Below, one piece after another: positions 11,270 through 25,100 of a DNA stretch of 64,000 nt. Position 1 is the first letter of the stretch; every line of letters starts with the position of its first letter. The notes under the pieces are model-generated. The model saw nothing but the letters and a program-made list of their open reading frames with translations, was not told the DNA's origin and did not search any database. Origin of the DNA: Phalacrocorax aristotelis (lineage: Eukaryota > Chordata > Aves > Suliformes > Phalacrocoracidae). The stretch covers positions 6,582,501 through 6,646,500 of the forward strand of contig NC_134281.1 in NCBI RefSeq assembly GCF_949628215.1. The letters are read 5' to 3'. Position numbers and translations under genes: made by a program.

Positions 11270-14200
11270 CCACTTCAGCATTCCTCCTATTTCTACTTGA
11301 GTGCTTGGAAAAGTGCAGCGTGTGTTATCTCAGGGCTTTAAAGTAAGAGAGGGTAAATCCCCATGGTCTGATTTCTTTTGGCTGCAGTGGTAGGTTGGGT
11401 GCTGAGGGTCAGTGGCCTTGGCTGCTGTGTAAATCCCCCAGCCCGGGGCAGGGGAGTCAGCAACAGCCACGCTATTGCTGGGGAAAGCTTGGCCTGGGGC
11501 AGTTTGGAGCCTCCCAAAACACATCTGTAAGTCTGAATTTCTGATGGTGCAGGGAGCGGTGGTCAGCGCCTTTGCAGGGGCCTCGCTGGGCTCATGCAGC
11601 ATCCCTGTGGGAGGGTCGCTCTCCCTGGACCTGCTGCCCAGAACCAGCTCGGCAGTGGTGCACAGGCAGAGGTGGCCTTGTGTTTCTGGAAAAATACTTC
11701 TTGCTCATCTATCCTTGCACCTAAGAATTGCTGCAGGCTTTCCCGTTTGGAGTGCGGCTCTTGGAGGTTGTGTTGCTCATCTGCTGGGTTCTCTTGGGTT
11801 TGTGCCCTCTGAAACGCCCACCCTTCTGGAAGAGCGACTTGGCTTCTAGATGTACAACTGCTTCTGCACCCTGGTTACCAGTCAGTTGAGTTTATTCAGT
11901 CTCACTCTCTTCTGTTATTTGTCATTTCCTACTCTTTGTGGCATCCATAAGCTTCACAAACACCACTGAATTTTATGTCTGTTCCCAGGTCGCTGGTGAA
12001 AATAGGCATTAACAAGAACTTGCAGATGTGCCCACTAAAAATACTCCCACATCATCATACCTTTTCCGTTTCTCCAAGTAGTTTTTGAGGTTTGGCTGTT
12101 CGCAGGTTCTTCATTCCTTGAATCGTGCTTGCTGCTGTTATAAAATATTGGTGATTTGAGCAGGAAGCTGAGTGGTGCAAAGTTCAACACCTTACCCGGA
12201 ACTCGTGGTATCGGTGCAGGCTGGCAGCTACTTATCAGCACTCTCAAAGCTTTTCATTTAAAAAAGGAAACGAAGTGTGTAACAAGGTCTGTGCCCCATT
12301 TAAAGCATTGTTTGCATTCCTTTATTTTAATGCTGTAGCCGTTGAGTTTTGCATTGGCTTTTCCATTAGTGTTCAGGGTTTAGCTCAGTCTAACACATCT
12401 GTGTTGGCACAACGCTGGCACTCAGCCCGGCCTCCTGGCTTGCTTGGACAGGACCAGGAGAATTTTGGATGATGTTGGGAAGGTGGAAATTTGAGGTGGG
12501 TTTGGGTTGAGGGTGGCTTGCTATATTTGGGGATATTGGGCATAAAACCTCTAGGGCCAGAGTTCAGAGCCTGGTTGTACGTTCCAGTAAGGAAGAGCTA
12601 AGCTGCAGAGGTGCTGGAAATCCAGGAGCGGCAGCGTGGCAGGTGCAGCACTTGTAACCCCTCTTGGCGTTCTTCACATGCCTGGCCCCGCAGGAGTTGT
12701 CCTCTTAGAAACTTTTACGAAGGGTGGAAGTACAGAGCGAAGAAGGAGGCCGAGAAGAGGAGAGAATAAAAAGATCCAACTTCTCTTTCTCAGATGTTGC
12801 CTGGGGCAGGTAGCAAAGGGCCGGGGGTCTGCCTTGGGTGGCACAGGGAAGGAGAGGGAGCGCACAGAGTCCCCGTGGGACCTCCTTCCCATCACCAGCA
12901 AGGGAGCTGGTGATGCTGCGCAGCTTGTGCAGCACCTGATTTTTGCCAGATGCTCCCCAGGACCCTTAACTTTGCCTTTTGCAGACCTCCAGCTTGTTTT
13001 GCACTGCGTTTTTGGAGCAATGTTTTGATGAGCGTGTACAACTGTTCACAGAGACCAGGTCTGTATAATCAGCTAAAGAGGTAATAAAGACGTACTTGTA
13101 ATTATTATCATACTTGTTCACAGCTGAAATACGAATTGCCTATGCTTTTTTTTTTTTAATTCCTACCTCATCTGTTTTCTGCTGTTTAACTACAGCCCTT
13201 CCTCACCAGGGTTACTGAGGACATCTAGTGACCGACCAGCAGCATTGAAGAGAAGAGCCTTCCTGCCTCACGTACTCCTCTGAAATCCTTCTGCCCCTTC
13301 CACGTTGAAGAAATATTTAGAAATTCATATTTAGTATGATCCAGAACAAAGCCAAGAGGTGAACAGTGTGAAAGGCTAATGTGAAACACCCGCAGGGTTC
13401 AGTTTTACAGTGTCACAAACATCCCTCTCTTTAGAAGGTAGAACATGCTGATGGTGAGTGCGGAGGGGAAGTAAAAACCCACATAAAACCATACGTAATG
13501 GAGCATTTCTGAGTGCTTTTGAGTTGGATGAAGAAGAAAAACCATTCCTTGCCAAGAATCCTTAAAAAGGCATCAGGGCACTGCTAAAATAAGCCATGCC
13601 TGATGTTTTTATTGCTGCCTGCTTTTTCTCTGCTGTTTTGAACAGATGTGGGAGGACAAACTCCCACGGGAGCTGCCACAAGCCCTGCGGGAGGCTGGTG
13701 TCTGACATTCCTCTGGCCCAGGACCAGGGAGGGATGAGGCTCAGACCAGGAGCCCCCTCTCCAAGCACAGGCAAATCTTTAAAGATCGCAAATCTTTAAA
13801 ACTCACTCAAGTATACTTATGTGAAACTCGTTGGGCAAGGTGACTTAATACATGATGTGACTCTTGCCAGTTTCTGCTGATTTTTCATTTATATTCTTGG
13901 ACTTGTTCAGCTTAAATGTGAACAACGTTGCAGCAATGTTTTGGACACAGCAAGGCTGCGCGGCTCCTGGGTGGGTGAGAAGCCTCTGCCTCGGCCCAGC
14001 CAGTCCTGAAGTGCTTGTAGGAAACGCTTCAAAGGCTGAAGGTTTGCTCCATCTCCTGGGCTCTGGGGATTAATGCAGGACAGCCCCTTCGGCTTAGCCT
14101 GGGGAGAAGCTCCCATCACTGCACTTCCCGGCACTTTCTGGATGAGTTAACACCGCTCCTAGGAAGATTTCTGCTTTCTACATTATTCTTCGATCTCTTT

Positions 14201-17200
14201 TGTGATTTCTATCATATTTAATAAATTTCTAAGGTAGAAAGCTGAGAGCTTCAGCTATAGCAGGGCCTCACGCAAATATTGAAATCTATCAAGTTAAAAG
14301 AAATAGAAGCAAACTTTTAACTGTGTTTATTTTATTTAATGGTTATTAATTTAAGTCCAATTATGTGTTTTCTGTGGATTTTCTTTTTCCCTAGAGATCT
14401 TGTGGCAGGGGAAAAACTCTGTGTCCTTAGGACTGTTTTATCTTGTTGGTAACAGAAACTTCCTGGAGTGGTTTTCAGCTTACTTCGCTCACTTTTTGCA
14501 GCTGTTTGAGTTAAACGTGGTGAGAAAAAAAAAAAAAATATTATTTTGCAAAAGTGTGAAGACATAAACAGTTCTGCGTGCTTTTTCTCATTGTGCTATG
14601 CTGGGTGTCATGTCTCCCCCGCCACATCCCCTGCTCTTGCCCTTGTTCTTCACGTGCTGAAGGCACCATGCTGCTGGCACTGACTGTGCAGAGACCCCTG
14701 CGTCTTTCCTCGCGTCGGCTGGGGATAATCCGCTTTCCAGTCAAGTGAAGCAGTGAGCACGGTACTTGTGCAGAGCAGGGGAAGGGGAGCTACAGTTCTA
14801 ATCTGGGGGTAGCCCATGTTTTCCCACATAATGCAGCCTTCATTAGAATCAATTAACATTTGGATTTATGTAATTTGGGTAATTCTGCATATATGGATGT
14901 TTGCCGTTTCACCAAGCAGTGAGAAAACAGACCTTCATCGTGGCATAGATAATATTGCCGGTGGAAGGGATGAGGTTGTGCGTGGCATTTGTTCATGGTT
15001 TTGGGTGTAATCTTTTTATGATGGATTTTGTCATGGCTGGTATTTCCAGAAATGGTCCTTGCCTGCTCTTTGCCCATGCTTGGTACTTTGGAGACTGGCG
15101 TCTCTCTAAACTTGACCCCAGCATTGGGACGTCAAGGTCCCCCCCTAGGCCTGGGCAGAGGAAGAAGAGGCAATTGTGGATTGCTGTCTTGCCATCCACT
15201 CTCTTTCCCTTCTGTTTAACTCTCTCCTCCACCTGCCCTGTCCTGTTACAAATTGGCTGAGCACCCCTGAGTGCCCAGGACAGTGTGTCCACAATGCCTG
15301 ACTGAGTTTTCTGAAGACGACACTTTCTCCCGTTCCCAGCATTGCTGTGATGCCCATGCTACCAGCAGGTAAGGGTGGTGGCACCCCGTCTGATGCACAA
15401 TACCCTGCCTTTTCTGGCAGGACCTTCCCTGTCCCCTCCTAGCTGTTAGACACAGATTCAGGACCACATGGATCATCTCCCAGGGCAGGATTTATCATCA
15501 AAGACAATTACCCCATTCTATGACACAGCAAGTCAAGCCTAATGTGATGTTTCCTCCTTGGAAGAAGGGACGGTGCAAGTTGTGATCAGTGCCGGTAGCC
15601 CAGGAGGACACAGGACACAGATGTCAAGCCCTTCATGAAAGAGAAGCGAGACCCCTAACCAAGAAGAAGCTCCTTGTCATCCACCCAAGTTTGTTATCCA
15701 TGTCTGTCCCTCATGAAGGGCATCATCACAAATTCTTCAGAAGTCCTTGACTGCAGAGGGATGTGCTCCGTCTCTCAGGGCATCTCCTGCTTGTCTCAAG
15801 TGCAGCAGGCATGAGTCTCGATTTATATTTAATCGTTAGAGTGCCATTGAAGAGCTGCAGATGGAGAAAGGTTTGTGGCCAGCCGGGGCTCGGCTGGAGT
15901 AACTCTAGAAGAAACCCTTCCACCTGTTCGCAGGCTGAGGTTAGGGAAGGACGTGCCCCGCACGTACATAATGAAATCGCCACGTGGCCTTGCCGGCTTC
16001 GTTGCCTGCAGGCACAGTTTAGTGGCAGGCTGATACGGGGTATGGGGCTGTGATAGGTTTGAATGCTACAAAAGAAAGATACCTTCTATGTTTAATGTGA
16101 AGGGTGACATTTATTCCTAGAATGACTCTGTTTCTTACCATAACTGATCTGCCTTGTGTTGAATTCAGTGCTTCCTATAAATATGGAGGCGATTGCTCGT
16201 TCAAAGGTTATGATGGCAGCTGTTGCTCCTCCAAGTCCTTTGTGTCATGTTATAACAGTTTTGATTTAATAGTACTGCCATGCACCGTTTGGAGAGAAAC
16301 AATAAATTTAGCTGCAAAAGGGAAAGTTTATTTTAAATTTAAAATTTGAAAGTATTTTAAATTTTAAAGTTTAATTCTAGACACTGGTTTTAGTGTGAGG
16401 CTTTTGTCACTCCTGAGGCTCTGCCACTCAAACCCAGAACATAGATACATTGTAAGAATAAAGGTAGAGTTAATAGTAAGTAACTGCTAAATTGGATATG
16501 CTGCCACAGATAGGTTCTTACGCAGACTGCGTGGAGAAGGAATGTCTCCTCCGAGGGTCTGAGCTTGTACTTCTGATGCAAAGTATTGCATCTCCAAGCC
16601 TGAGCCTGGGCCTGCCTAGCACACAGATTTAGAATAAGCAGCTCTCGGTTAATAGTAAACATTTGGGTAAATGCCTGTGCGACGCCCACAGGTTGCGTGT
16701 GATTCAGCGCTGTGCCTGCCTGCTCTGCCCTGTGCTCCGGGCAAGCTGTGGCCGACACGCAGGAGCCAGCGCTGCCCCGGGGCAGCGGTGGGTCTCTGTC
16801 CATGGGTGCCCCCTGCCACGGGGCGTTGGTGTCCCCCTTTGATGGCCATAACCAGCCTCAGCTCTATCCCGAACCAGGTGAAGCCACATGGGGCAGCTCA
16901 GGGCACCTTTTTGTATTGCCCATCAGTGAAAAGTCCCAGGCAGGGCCTTAGCTCAGTCCCTGAAGTCATGGTCAGACATTCAACATCCCTTCATGAATCA
17001 CCTGTTCCCTATAAAATAAGAAAATTGCTCACGGTCTCTTACAGACCTGTTTTCATTCACCACAGGCTGGTTTTCATTTGTTTGGCAGCTGTTAATGCTG
17101 TGCTTTGGGAACATGAGGCAACGAACCACCACCCAGGGATGAAAATGTTCAGGTATTTGGAAGTGCTTTACCAAGGTCACGTAAATAACGCAAGCTTGGA

Positions 17201-20200
17201 AAGTAAAACACCAGGTTAGCAGGGATGTAACTAGTGCTGAGTGCTTCAGTGTTTTGCCTGTGATCGTGCTGTAAATGATAACTGGGAGTAGAATCTCCCT
17301 CCTGTAGCCACAGACCTGCTTCTTTGTAAACGAGCACGGTGCAAAGAGGCATCGCGTGTCCCCTGGCTGTGCTGGGGGTGCTGCTCAAGCATTAAAACAT
17401 GGTCAGTAAAAAAAGAGAGCATATACATATTGTCAGGGGGGATGGTGGGTGAGGCGTAGCATTGTTCATTGGCAAGCGAGCACAGAAACTTGGGCTTTAA
17501 GGGTGAAATTTGGAACGTGTCTTGGCTCTGAATGGGGCAAAGGTTTGCCCTGGGTCAGCCCAGACCCTCAGGACCAGCTCAGTTGCGCTCAGTGTCATCC
17601 CCAGCCCCCGCCCCCAGCAAAATGTCACTGTCAATGTTCATATGTGGAGCTGTCTCCTGCCCCAGAATCATGGGGGTTTGGATCATCTTTTATAAATGGT
17701 TTAGAACTGTTGAAATGGTTTAGAAATCCATCAGCTCATTATTTAACCCTTCTTGATGCAAACCAAGACGTACACATCTGACTTGCCTGTGCTTTTCCCT
17801 GTGCGATTGCTTTGGGACATGCCAGTGTGTGGGGTCAGTACCCTTCCCCAGGCTGAAATTTTCCCTCTTTAATATCTGACATGACCAAAGTCCCCTCCAT
17901 GCTCCCCCTTTCTCCCTATATATTTTAACATTTCCTTTTCCCTGTAATAAGGCATATGGATGATGACAGAGGTGGTTTCCTACTGTGTAGGGAGGACCCA
18001 GTGTAGCTGCTCTCAGACTTTTCTGAAAATGGAAACTTAAAAAAAATCACTATGTTCTTTTTTGGGGCCAAATTAGAGGCATCCAGGTCCCACTGAAACA
18101 GGAGACGCAGCTCCACTTACTCCTTTTGGAGCCGAAGGAAACCACCAGACGTCAACACAGTGAGACACGGTGATTCGGTGACCTCTGGGGCAGGGGCGAG
18201 GGTCTCGCGCCCTCGTCCCCACTGCTCCATCCTGTCCCCCTGCCAGCCACCACCCGCCTGCCACTTTGCACGGGGGCTTGACAGCTCCCTGTCAAGCGAC
18301 TTGAGCGAATACTTTGAAAGTCAGATGTCCTTGCTCTATTTAAGCAACAAACTTAATCTGATATATTTATATCTGTAAGAGTTTAGAGGTGTGGTGGGTG
18401 GTTTTTTTCCACCCAAGATGATCCCTGGTGTTCTTCCCACAGGGTGTCTCTCTACGATTGCTCTCGTTACTTAGTGGTTGTTATTGTTAAGATCCCATCA
18501 TCTGACCCTTTATAATCCCCATATTGCGTTACACTGCATTGCTGGACATGCTTGGTGTATGCTACTGTTTGTCAATTTTAGACTGTGCCCCATCAAGGCT
18601 ACGAGTTTCTTAAAAGCGATGCAAGGTTATGTTACACAGGCACATTCTCCGACTTGTTCCAGTTAATGCCTTGGCACTTGGAAATGCCATGGATTGGTGA
18701 TAGAGGGAAATAAATGTGTGGGTTTTATAAGCAAAAATAATGAAAGCCAACTTTATGGAAATTGCTCAAGCATTTGGCATTAGCGTGTGTCCCATCAATT
18801 ACCTTAAAAATAGAACACGTTTTAGGCACTTGAGGCATGGTGCGATGGCCTGCCTCGGGTCAAATGGTGACAGAGGGGTCAGCCCCTCTTGATATTTGAG
18901 TTAAAAGCTTGTCAACCCTTTTGCTTTCAAGAGAGGTAGGTTGGAAATTTTGAAGAAAATGCACAAATGAGAAAAATCAATGAAGTGAAGCAATCCTGCA
19001 TGAGGGCCGGCTGGGTTTCATGTAAGAGTTATCCATACGCAAGCACCTGCCTTAGAAACACTAAGTAATAAGTATGAATTGTTCATTATTAAGGGCAGAC
19101 CTTTTCTTCTATCAGTTTGCTCCTAAAATGCTTTCAACACTTGTTAGGTACCTACTTAGTATGAATTTTGAGCTGCTACCCATAGGGATTGCTTTGCGAT
19201 CGCTGCAAGTACCTCTTGTCTTCTGCTTATGCTTTGAGCGTGGCTGCTGGCACAGCTCTCTGCTGTTTGGTAACAGAGCACCTCGTGCAGCAGCTTATTA
19301 GTCCGGGGATTCCTGAGCAAGTGTCAAATTGGCGTGAAAATAGCAAGTGCTACCGATGGAAGTAGCTTTCCTGTCTTAATGAAGGTTGAGGAATGAGTGA
19401 TTATTTTGGAAAGCTCCGAGGGGAATACCTGCAAATGTAATTGGGAAGAAGATGGGAGTTTTGCCTTGGAAAAGACTTCTAGATTTAGCTGTGAGTGTGT
19501 CCCCAGCCTGGAGGGTGTTGTTTGTTGCCTTAACGTGCTGTTTCCAGCACATCAAAACACTAAGCAATGTGTTAGAGAGAGAAGTGAATCCTGAACTTGA
19601 GGTAATTTATGGAGGAGGCCTAAAGTAGGCAAAATGTGATACCCACCTTGGAAATCTGTGGGATTAGCACCCGTGTCACCAGGAGAGGTGTCACCAGGCA
19701 GCCCTTTGCCCCTTACGGAGAAGGTGTTGCTCCCAGAAGTATAGTGTTCCCTAATGATGGTATCGACAAGTGATATATTCCTACTTAGAAGAAAACTTGC
19801 TTTCCAAATACCCGATACTGTTCTTAGTATCCCTGTTTTCCTTCTCATGAGGACTTCATGGGTTTGACCCTTCTTAACTTAGCAGATCTGACAAGACCAT
19901 GGCCCAAGGTGGCCTGGCTGAAAATCAGGGAAATACAAGAAGGTGGCTAGGGGCTTTATTTACAGTCAAGAAATTAGCAAGCGATAAGTAACCACTGAAT
20001 AGACAGCTTCTGTGACCCAAACAGCATCGTTTGGGAGAATTACATACCAGCTACCAAAGAGCACTGATTTATTTGATAACATCGGGAAACCATTTATGGA
20101 TTCTATTAGGGACAGCAATTGCTGGGGGTTAAAACTGCTAGACCAGATAGATTGATGTGTGGGTCTGCTGTTGTGCTTGCAACTGCATAATATAAAATAA

Positions 20201-21860
20201 GGATGTCCCCTGAAATACCGAAGGGGCAAATGGAGCCATTACGTTCTTGGCTTAGGTTTTTGTTATTTTTTCCTTTACCACTTACTCCATTCTTAGATTT
20301 TTGCCGTCTTCCCTGCTACGTAACAGCATTAATTAAATGAGGACTTCCAGATAATGTTTTTTTAATAGAGGTTAACAGGGCTTTGAACACCACGTTTCTT
20401 GTTACAAAACACAGCAAAGACAGACCATCGTCATGCAGAGACTATTTTGCTGCTGGTACACTCCGGCAGAGCGTGGCTGAGACTGTAGCAAGAAATATGG
20501 CTTTAAAATTGGTGGGGCTTGGTTTCACAGCCTCTTGTCTGAGGTTATTTTCCTATGAAAGAGGCATTCACAGTTGCAAGGTGAGGATTTGATTCTATAT
20601 CCCCTGCAAAGAATATTTGAAATTATGAGGGGAAATTTTTTCCTAATCCAATGAACAGTCCAAACTGTGATGCACAGAAACTGCACTGTAGTGGAAAAAT
20701 TACCTGCCTGTGCTACTCTGCTTTTACAAAGCCGCCATGAGCACAGTGGTGTTGGAGATACGGATTTCTGGTTTGCCATGTAAATTTATTTATTATTTTA
20801 TTATAATTTATTGATTTATTTGCATATAAAATATTCTGAACAAAGAAGGAGGTACTTCTTAGCTAGAATGGACACTTAAAAAAAAAAGATTTCAGGTAAT
20901 CTTTATCTACATCAGTTCTACAAATATTAGCAAAGTAAATCTTTGTAGTTGCTTATTAATTATGTAAAAAAAATAATGGTAAAAAGTAAGAAAAGAATGA
21001 ATCTGAGATGAACTGTCAGTCAAGATCTGTTGACAGTGCAAATAATGTCCATGATAGAGACAGGCCAGTGAAGAAACAGGACATTGGCATTGCCCCTGGA
21101 CAGACTGGATGGGAGTGGGGCAGGGATGCGCCGTGGGAAATGCTCCCTGTCGGACCACTCACACTGGCTCAAAGGGCTGATGCCCGTTCCCCCATGGACC
21201 CCTGTCTCCAAGCACAACGCATGTGTTGCACCGACTGTTCACCTGCCTTTTTCCATCTTGGATGATTTTACCTTAACCAGGATCTGGCCTTTGGGAGAGC
21301 CCATCGACTGCACGATGGCCACGCTCACACCAAAACCACCTGCAGTACTCACTCAGGGTTCAGAGCTGGCTAAAGGCAGTGAAGAGCCTGCAGTCCCCGG
21401 GCCTATAGAGATATCCGAGACATTATGGACACAGAGACCTTGTCCCGATTCTTCCCATGGTGCAGAATTTCACCCGCACACCTCGCAGGTACCATAAAGG
21501 TCACGCCACCCACCTATGGTGATTCAAGCATGGGTGAAGCACTGAAAGGCGTAGTGCCCCAGGAATCCTCTAGAAAATGGCCGCCTCCCGCCTTACTCAA
21601 TGGGGGATGCACCAGCTGCACTGAAATGTTAGAAGGGTTTGCACAGCTGACAGGTTGCTGAAAATGGAGCGTGGCGGCATCGCCATAAATTCTCTTTATC
21701 CAGCCAAGTGCAGCTTAATATAGACTTAGCTGCACGGTCTGTCTCCCGCACTGAGACCGAGAGCTGCCACAGCTCATGACCAAAACATGAAGTTGTCGAT
21801 TTAACCAAATGAACTACTGCTAGTGAGGGGAAAAAGAAATCCTTTAAAATTTATCCTTAT
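11270..21860. other. Intergenic interval FRMD4B-LMOD3
   Basis: About 10.6 kb without a gene I can support. It is mixed unique sequence with AT-rich blocks near 14200-14350, 16310-16370 (including a perfect 16-bp palindrome at 16330-16345) and 20785-20830 (TTTA-type repeats). Open frames up to 137 codons occur but have no recognised family or splice context. Motifs that might matter for LMOD3 lie at 16175-16222 and 21490-21720. Confidence 0.7.
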
Positions 21861-21866
21861 CTTTAG
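21490..21866 (+). promoter_or_regulatory. LMOD3: Candidate LMOD3 proximal promoter
   Basis: The stretch upstream of the LMOD3 start carries two CAGCTG E-boxes (21613-21618 and 21644-21649). It also has CArG-like elements (CCATAAAGG near 21492, CCATAAATTC near 21681) and an AT-rich TTAATATAG near 21714. Muscle genes such as LMOD3 are known to be driven by SRF/MRTF and MEF2 factors. None of the CArG-like sites is a perfect consensus, so this is inference from position and motif clustering. A ctttag at 21861-21866 could be the acceptor of a 5'UTR exon. Confidence 0.3.
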
Positions 21867-21902
21867 GTTTAAAAAGTATTAGAGGAAGGAGAGAAGAAAG
21901 AA

Positions 21903-22193
21903 ATGTCTGAACTCAGACAAAACTCTGATGAAGAAGTGTGTCCTGAGGACATCGATGAAGATGAAATCCTGGCAAACCTGTCCCCTGAGGAGCTAAAGGA
22001 GCTGCAGTGTGAGATGGAGGTCATGGCCCCAGACCCTGAAGTCCCAACTGGGATGATACAGAGGGATCAGACGGAGAAACCCCCCACAGGGAGCTTCGAC
22101 CACAGGTCCCTGGTTGACTACCTGTACTGGCAGAAGGCATCCAGACGCATGCTTGAGGACGAGAGAGTTCCCGTCACCCTCTTGCCCTCTGAG
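21903..22193 (+). CDS. LMOD3: LMOD3 coding exon 1
   Basis: The exon has 97 codons (phase 0 end, GAG|gtaaca). It encodes [20 protein letters not shown] and [15 protein letters not shown] through [16 protein letters not shown]. This corresponds to the leiomodin tropomyosin- and first actin-binding region. Confidence 0.95.
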
Positions 22194-25100
22194 GTAACAA
22201 GCAAAAAATCACAAATATTTATCATTCATCTGCTGTGGGATCTGTTTTATAGCTCTAACACCTTAACCTGCCTTTGCTTCCGTCCCTTATGTAAGGTACG
22301 GTACAACCAAATCTAAATTCATCCTAAAAGCCTCAGCAGTGTCAGGATCCAGCTTGGACTGACGTCAGGGTTAGTAATTTTTTAATTGCTTTTCCTAAAT
22401 ATTTATTTAAGCTTTTTTATATAAGAAAAGCCTAATTCTGTTTCAGAAAAGTGAATCATGGAGAAATTGTCATAAAATCAGTTTGGAGGACGTAACTCAA
22501 ATTTTTTTGTCTTTGCATATGGAACAACACCATATTGCTTTTCCTTAGAAGACTACATTAATCGTATGTATTAAGCTAATTAATTGACAGAATTTAATGT
22601 CAAACTGGACAAAAACAAAAAACACTGCATTTTAACAATGTGAAACATTCACTAATGCCAAGCATGCAAACTCCATGAACTAGTCCAACCCTTTTCAATC
22701 TAGTACTTAAATTTATTTCAGTCATAGGGGTAGTAGAATAAATTTACGGTCATACTTAGATATTTTTCAGGATGAGGGCCACACTTAAAAATAGGCTAAC
22801 AGAGTGGAAACTTGTCCAGATGAAACATTTCCGTAACAGAACCCACGTGAATTTGAGGTAACTGATTTTAATTTTTTTTTTTAAACAGTAACGTTTTCAC
22901 TAAAACACAACAGCACAGTACAGCGTGGACTTCCCAGGGCAGGTTTCATGGGCTGCCTCTGGAAAGGGGGAAATCTGTGGGTTTTTTCCCTCCTGCAACA
23001 GTCTTACCCTCAAAGAAACCATCTTTTTAACTTTTCTGAGGTTAAATCTGGAATATGAGCGCAGAGCTGTCTGCTGCATTCACAACTCGTCGGGCAATCC
23101 TTGTACTAAACCCATCCACTACCACAGCAAACAGGAACCACATCTCCAACAGCAGACGTGGCTTTGTGACCATTTTGTCTGACTTTTGGTGAAGCACAAG
23201 CCATGACATTGCCCCGCCTGAACTAGTCCAAATCTTTTAGGAAAATATCTTGATCTTTATTAGAGCTTTATTAGCATTTCTCAGTGATGGAGGATCCACT
23301 GCAAAAAGATGCTTGAAAAAAAATCTCAGCTAGGAGGGCCTTTGGAGACGGTGGAAGTTTGCAACTAATTTAACTTTGATGCTAGAAGCCCCACTGCCTT
23401 GCAACATCTGTGTGCAGAGTCCAGTTTCCTATCTCTGGACTCAAAATAAAACTGAGCTAATATTTTGCTTCCTCTTCACTGACATGCTTCCTTAGCTGTG
23501 ATGCTCTGGCAGGTACCAGAGCAGGAGGCCATGTTCGCTCATGCGCTGGGTGACCCCACTGTTAGGATGTGCTCTCTTCACTCCTCCTCGGGCTGAGCAA
23601 AGTGTCAGTGGTTAACTCTGATTTCCAGTTGTTTGTGGCATACAAATAAATTTTCCCTCTTGTCAAGGAAATGATAAAAATTACACAAAATCCAGAAATA
23701 GACTTTGGATCAGAGACTGTTAACCCCCAAAAGGATTCAAGGACCATCTTAACATAGCATTAAATATGTACAGGATTTAATTGTCAGGGTTTAATTTAAT
23801 AGGCAAAGGTGAGAAACTGGTTTGCAGCCACCTTAAGAGTGATCATACCTGTGCTGCCAAGCAAGCCAGCACAGCCCTGACTTACAGGTAACAACACTTC
23901 TAAGGATTATTCTATAACGTATGGGCGTAGAGGTATCTAAATCCAGATGCTACATGTTTCTTTGAGCAGAAAGTTAACGTAACAAAGCCACGTTCAATCG
24001 TTTCAGCTGTGAGGTTTTGTCTTCCTCAGAGAAGCGCTGCGGAGGAGACGGAAGGGAAGGCCGGCAGCAGCGGCGAGGCAGCCGGCGGGAGGGTGCCAGG
24101 CGCAGAGGGAAAAGAGAGACATTACAAAAATGAGCACTTGCCCAACGCAGGAACACAATCTGGGGAGACAAACAAAGGTGGAAGTGATAAAGGGAGGGAG
24201 GAGGAGGAGGAGGAAGAAGAAACAGAGGAGGAAGAGGAAGATGATGAAGAGGAGGAGGAGGAAGAAGATGAGACTGAGTTGGAAACAAAGGAGACTTACA
24301 GCAATGAGAACCATCACAGTGATCAGATAAGTAAGAAACCAGGTACAGAATCAGACGTCACAGAAAAGCCAGATGAAAATGAAAAGAAAGTATCAAAATT
24401 AAACATCCCCAAAAAGTTAGCACTGGATACCAGTTTCATGAAGCTAAGCGCCAGGCCTTCAGGAAATCAAACCAATTTAGAAGACAGTTTGGAGAAAGTC
24501 CGAAAAAACAACCCAGACATGAAAGAGCTCAACCTGAACAACATAGAAAACATCCCCAAAGAAATGCTGATAGACTTTGTCAATGCCATGAAAAAGAATA
24601 AGAACATTAAAACGTTCAGCTTGGCCAACGTGGGGGCTGATGACAACGTGGCGTTCGCGCTGGCTAACATGCTGCGGGAGAACAGGAGCATCACCACGTT
24701 GAACATCGATTCCAATTTCATCTCTGGCAAAGGGATCGTTGCTATCATGAGGTGTCTGCAGTACAACGAGACGCTGACGGAGCTCCGCTTTCACAACCAG
24801 CGGAGCATGCTGGGCCACCAGGCAGAAATGGAGATCGCCAGGCTGCTGAAAGCCAACGCCACCCTCCTTAAAATGGGGTACCACTTTGAACTGCCGGGGC
24901 CCAGGATGGTGGTGACCAACCTGCTCAGCAGAAACCTGGACAAGCAGAGGCAAAAAAGGCAAGAGGAGCAGAGGCAGCAGCAAATGAAAGAGCAGAGGGA
25001 GTTGATAGCAATGCTGGAAAACGGACTTGGGTTGCCTCCCGGGATGTGGGAAATGCTGGGGGGACCGCTGCCCCAGCCGAGGATGCACGAACCCCCACCG

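Noticed and set aside
11475-13028. Open frames of 124 and 130 codons after FRMD4B
   Set aside because: Compositionally ordinary, with no recognisable domains and no partner exons.
16330-16345. Perfect 16-bp palindrome ATTTTAAATTTAAAAT
   Set aside because: It lies in a very AT-rich block where such palindromes arise easily, and no function is implied.
17045-17220. Possible MIR-like fragment (ccaaggtcac near 17172)
   Set aside because: Only the short core matches; the flanks do not follow a MIR consensus convincingly.
18560-18730. Possible L2/MIR3-like 3' end (ttagactgtgcc ... aataaatgtg)
   Set aside because: The similarity is weak and scattered and could not be confirmed without an alignment.
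21084-21497. 137-codon open frame upstream of LMOD3
   Set aside because: No recognised family and no splice or promoter context. It overlaps a likely regulatory stretch, and I could not match it to a transposon protein.
24009-24029. In-frame ATG just before LMOD3 exon 2 (MRFCLPQ)
   Set aside because: It is intron sequence. Exon 1 joins in phase at 24030 and matches the family N-terminus.
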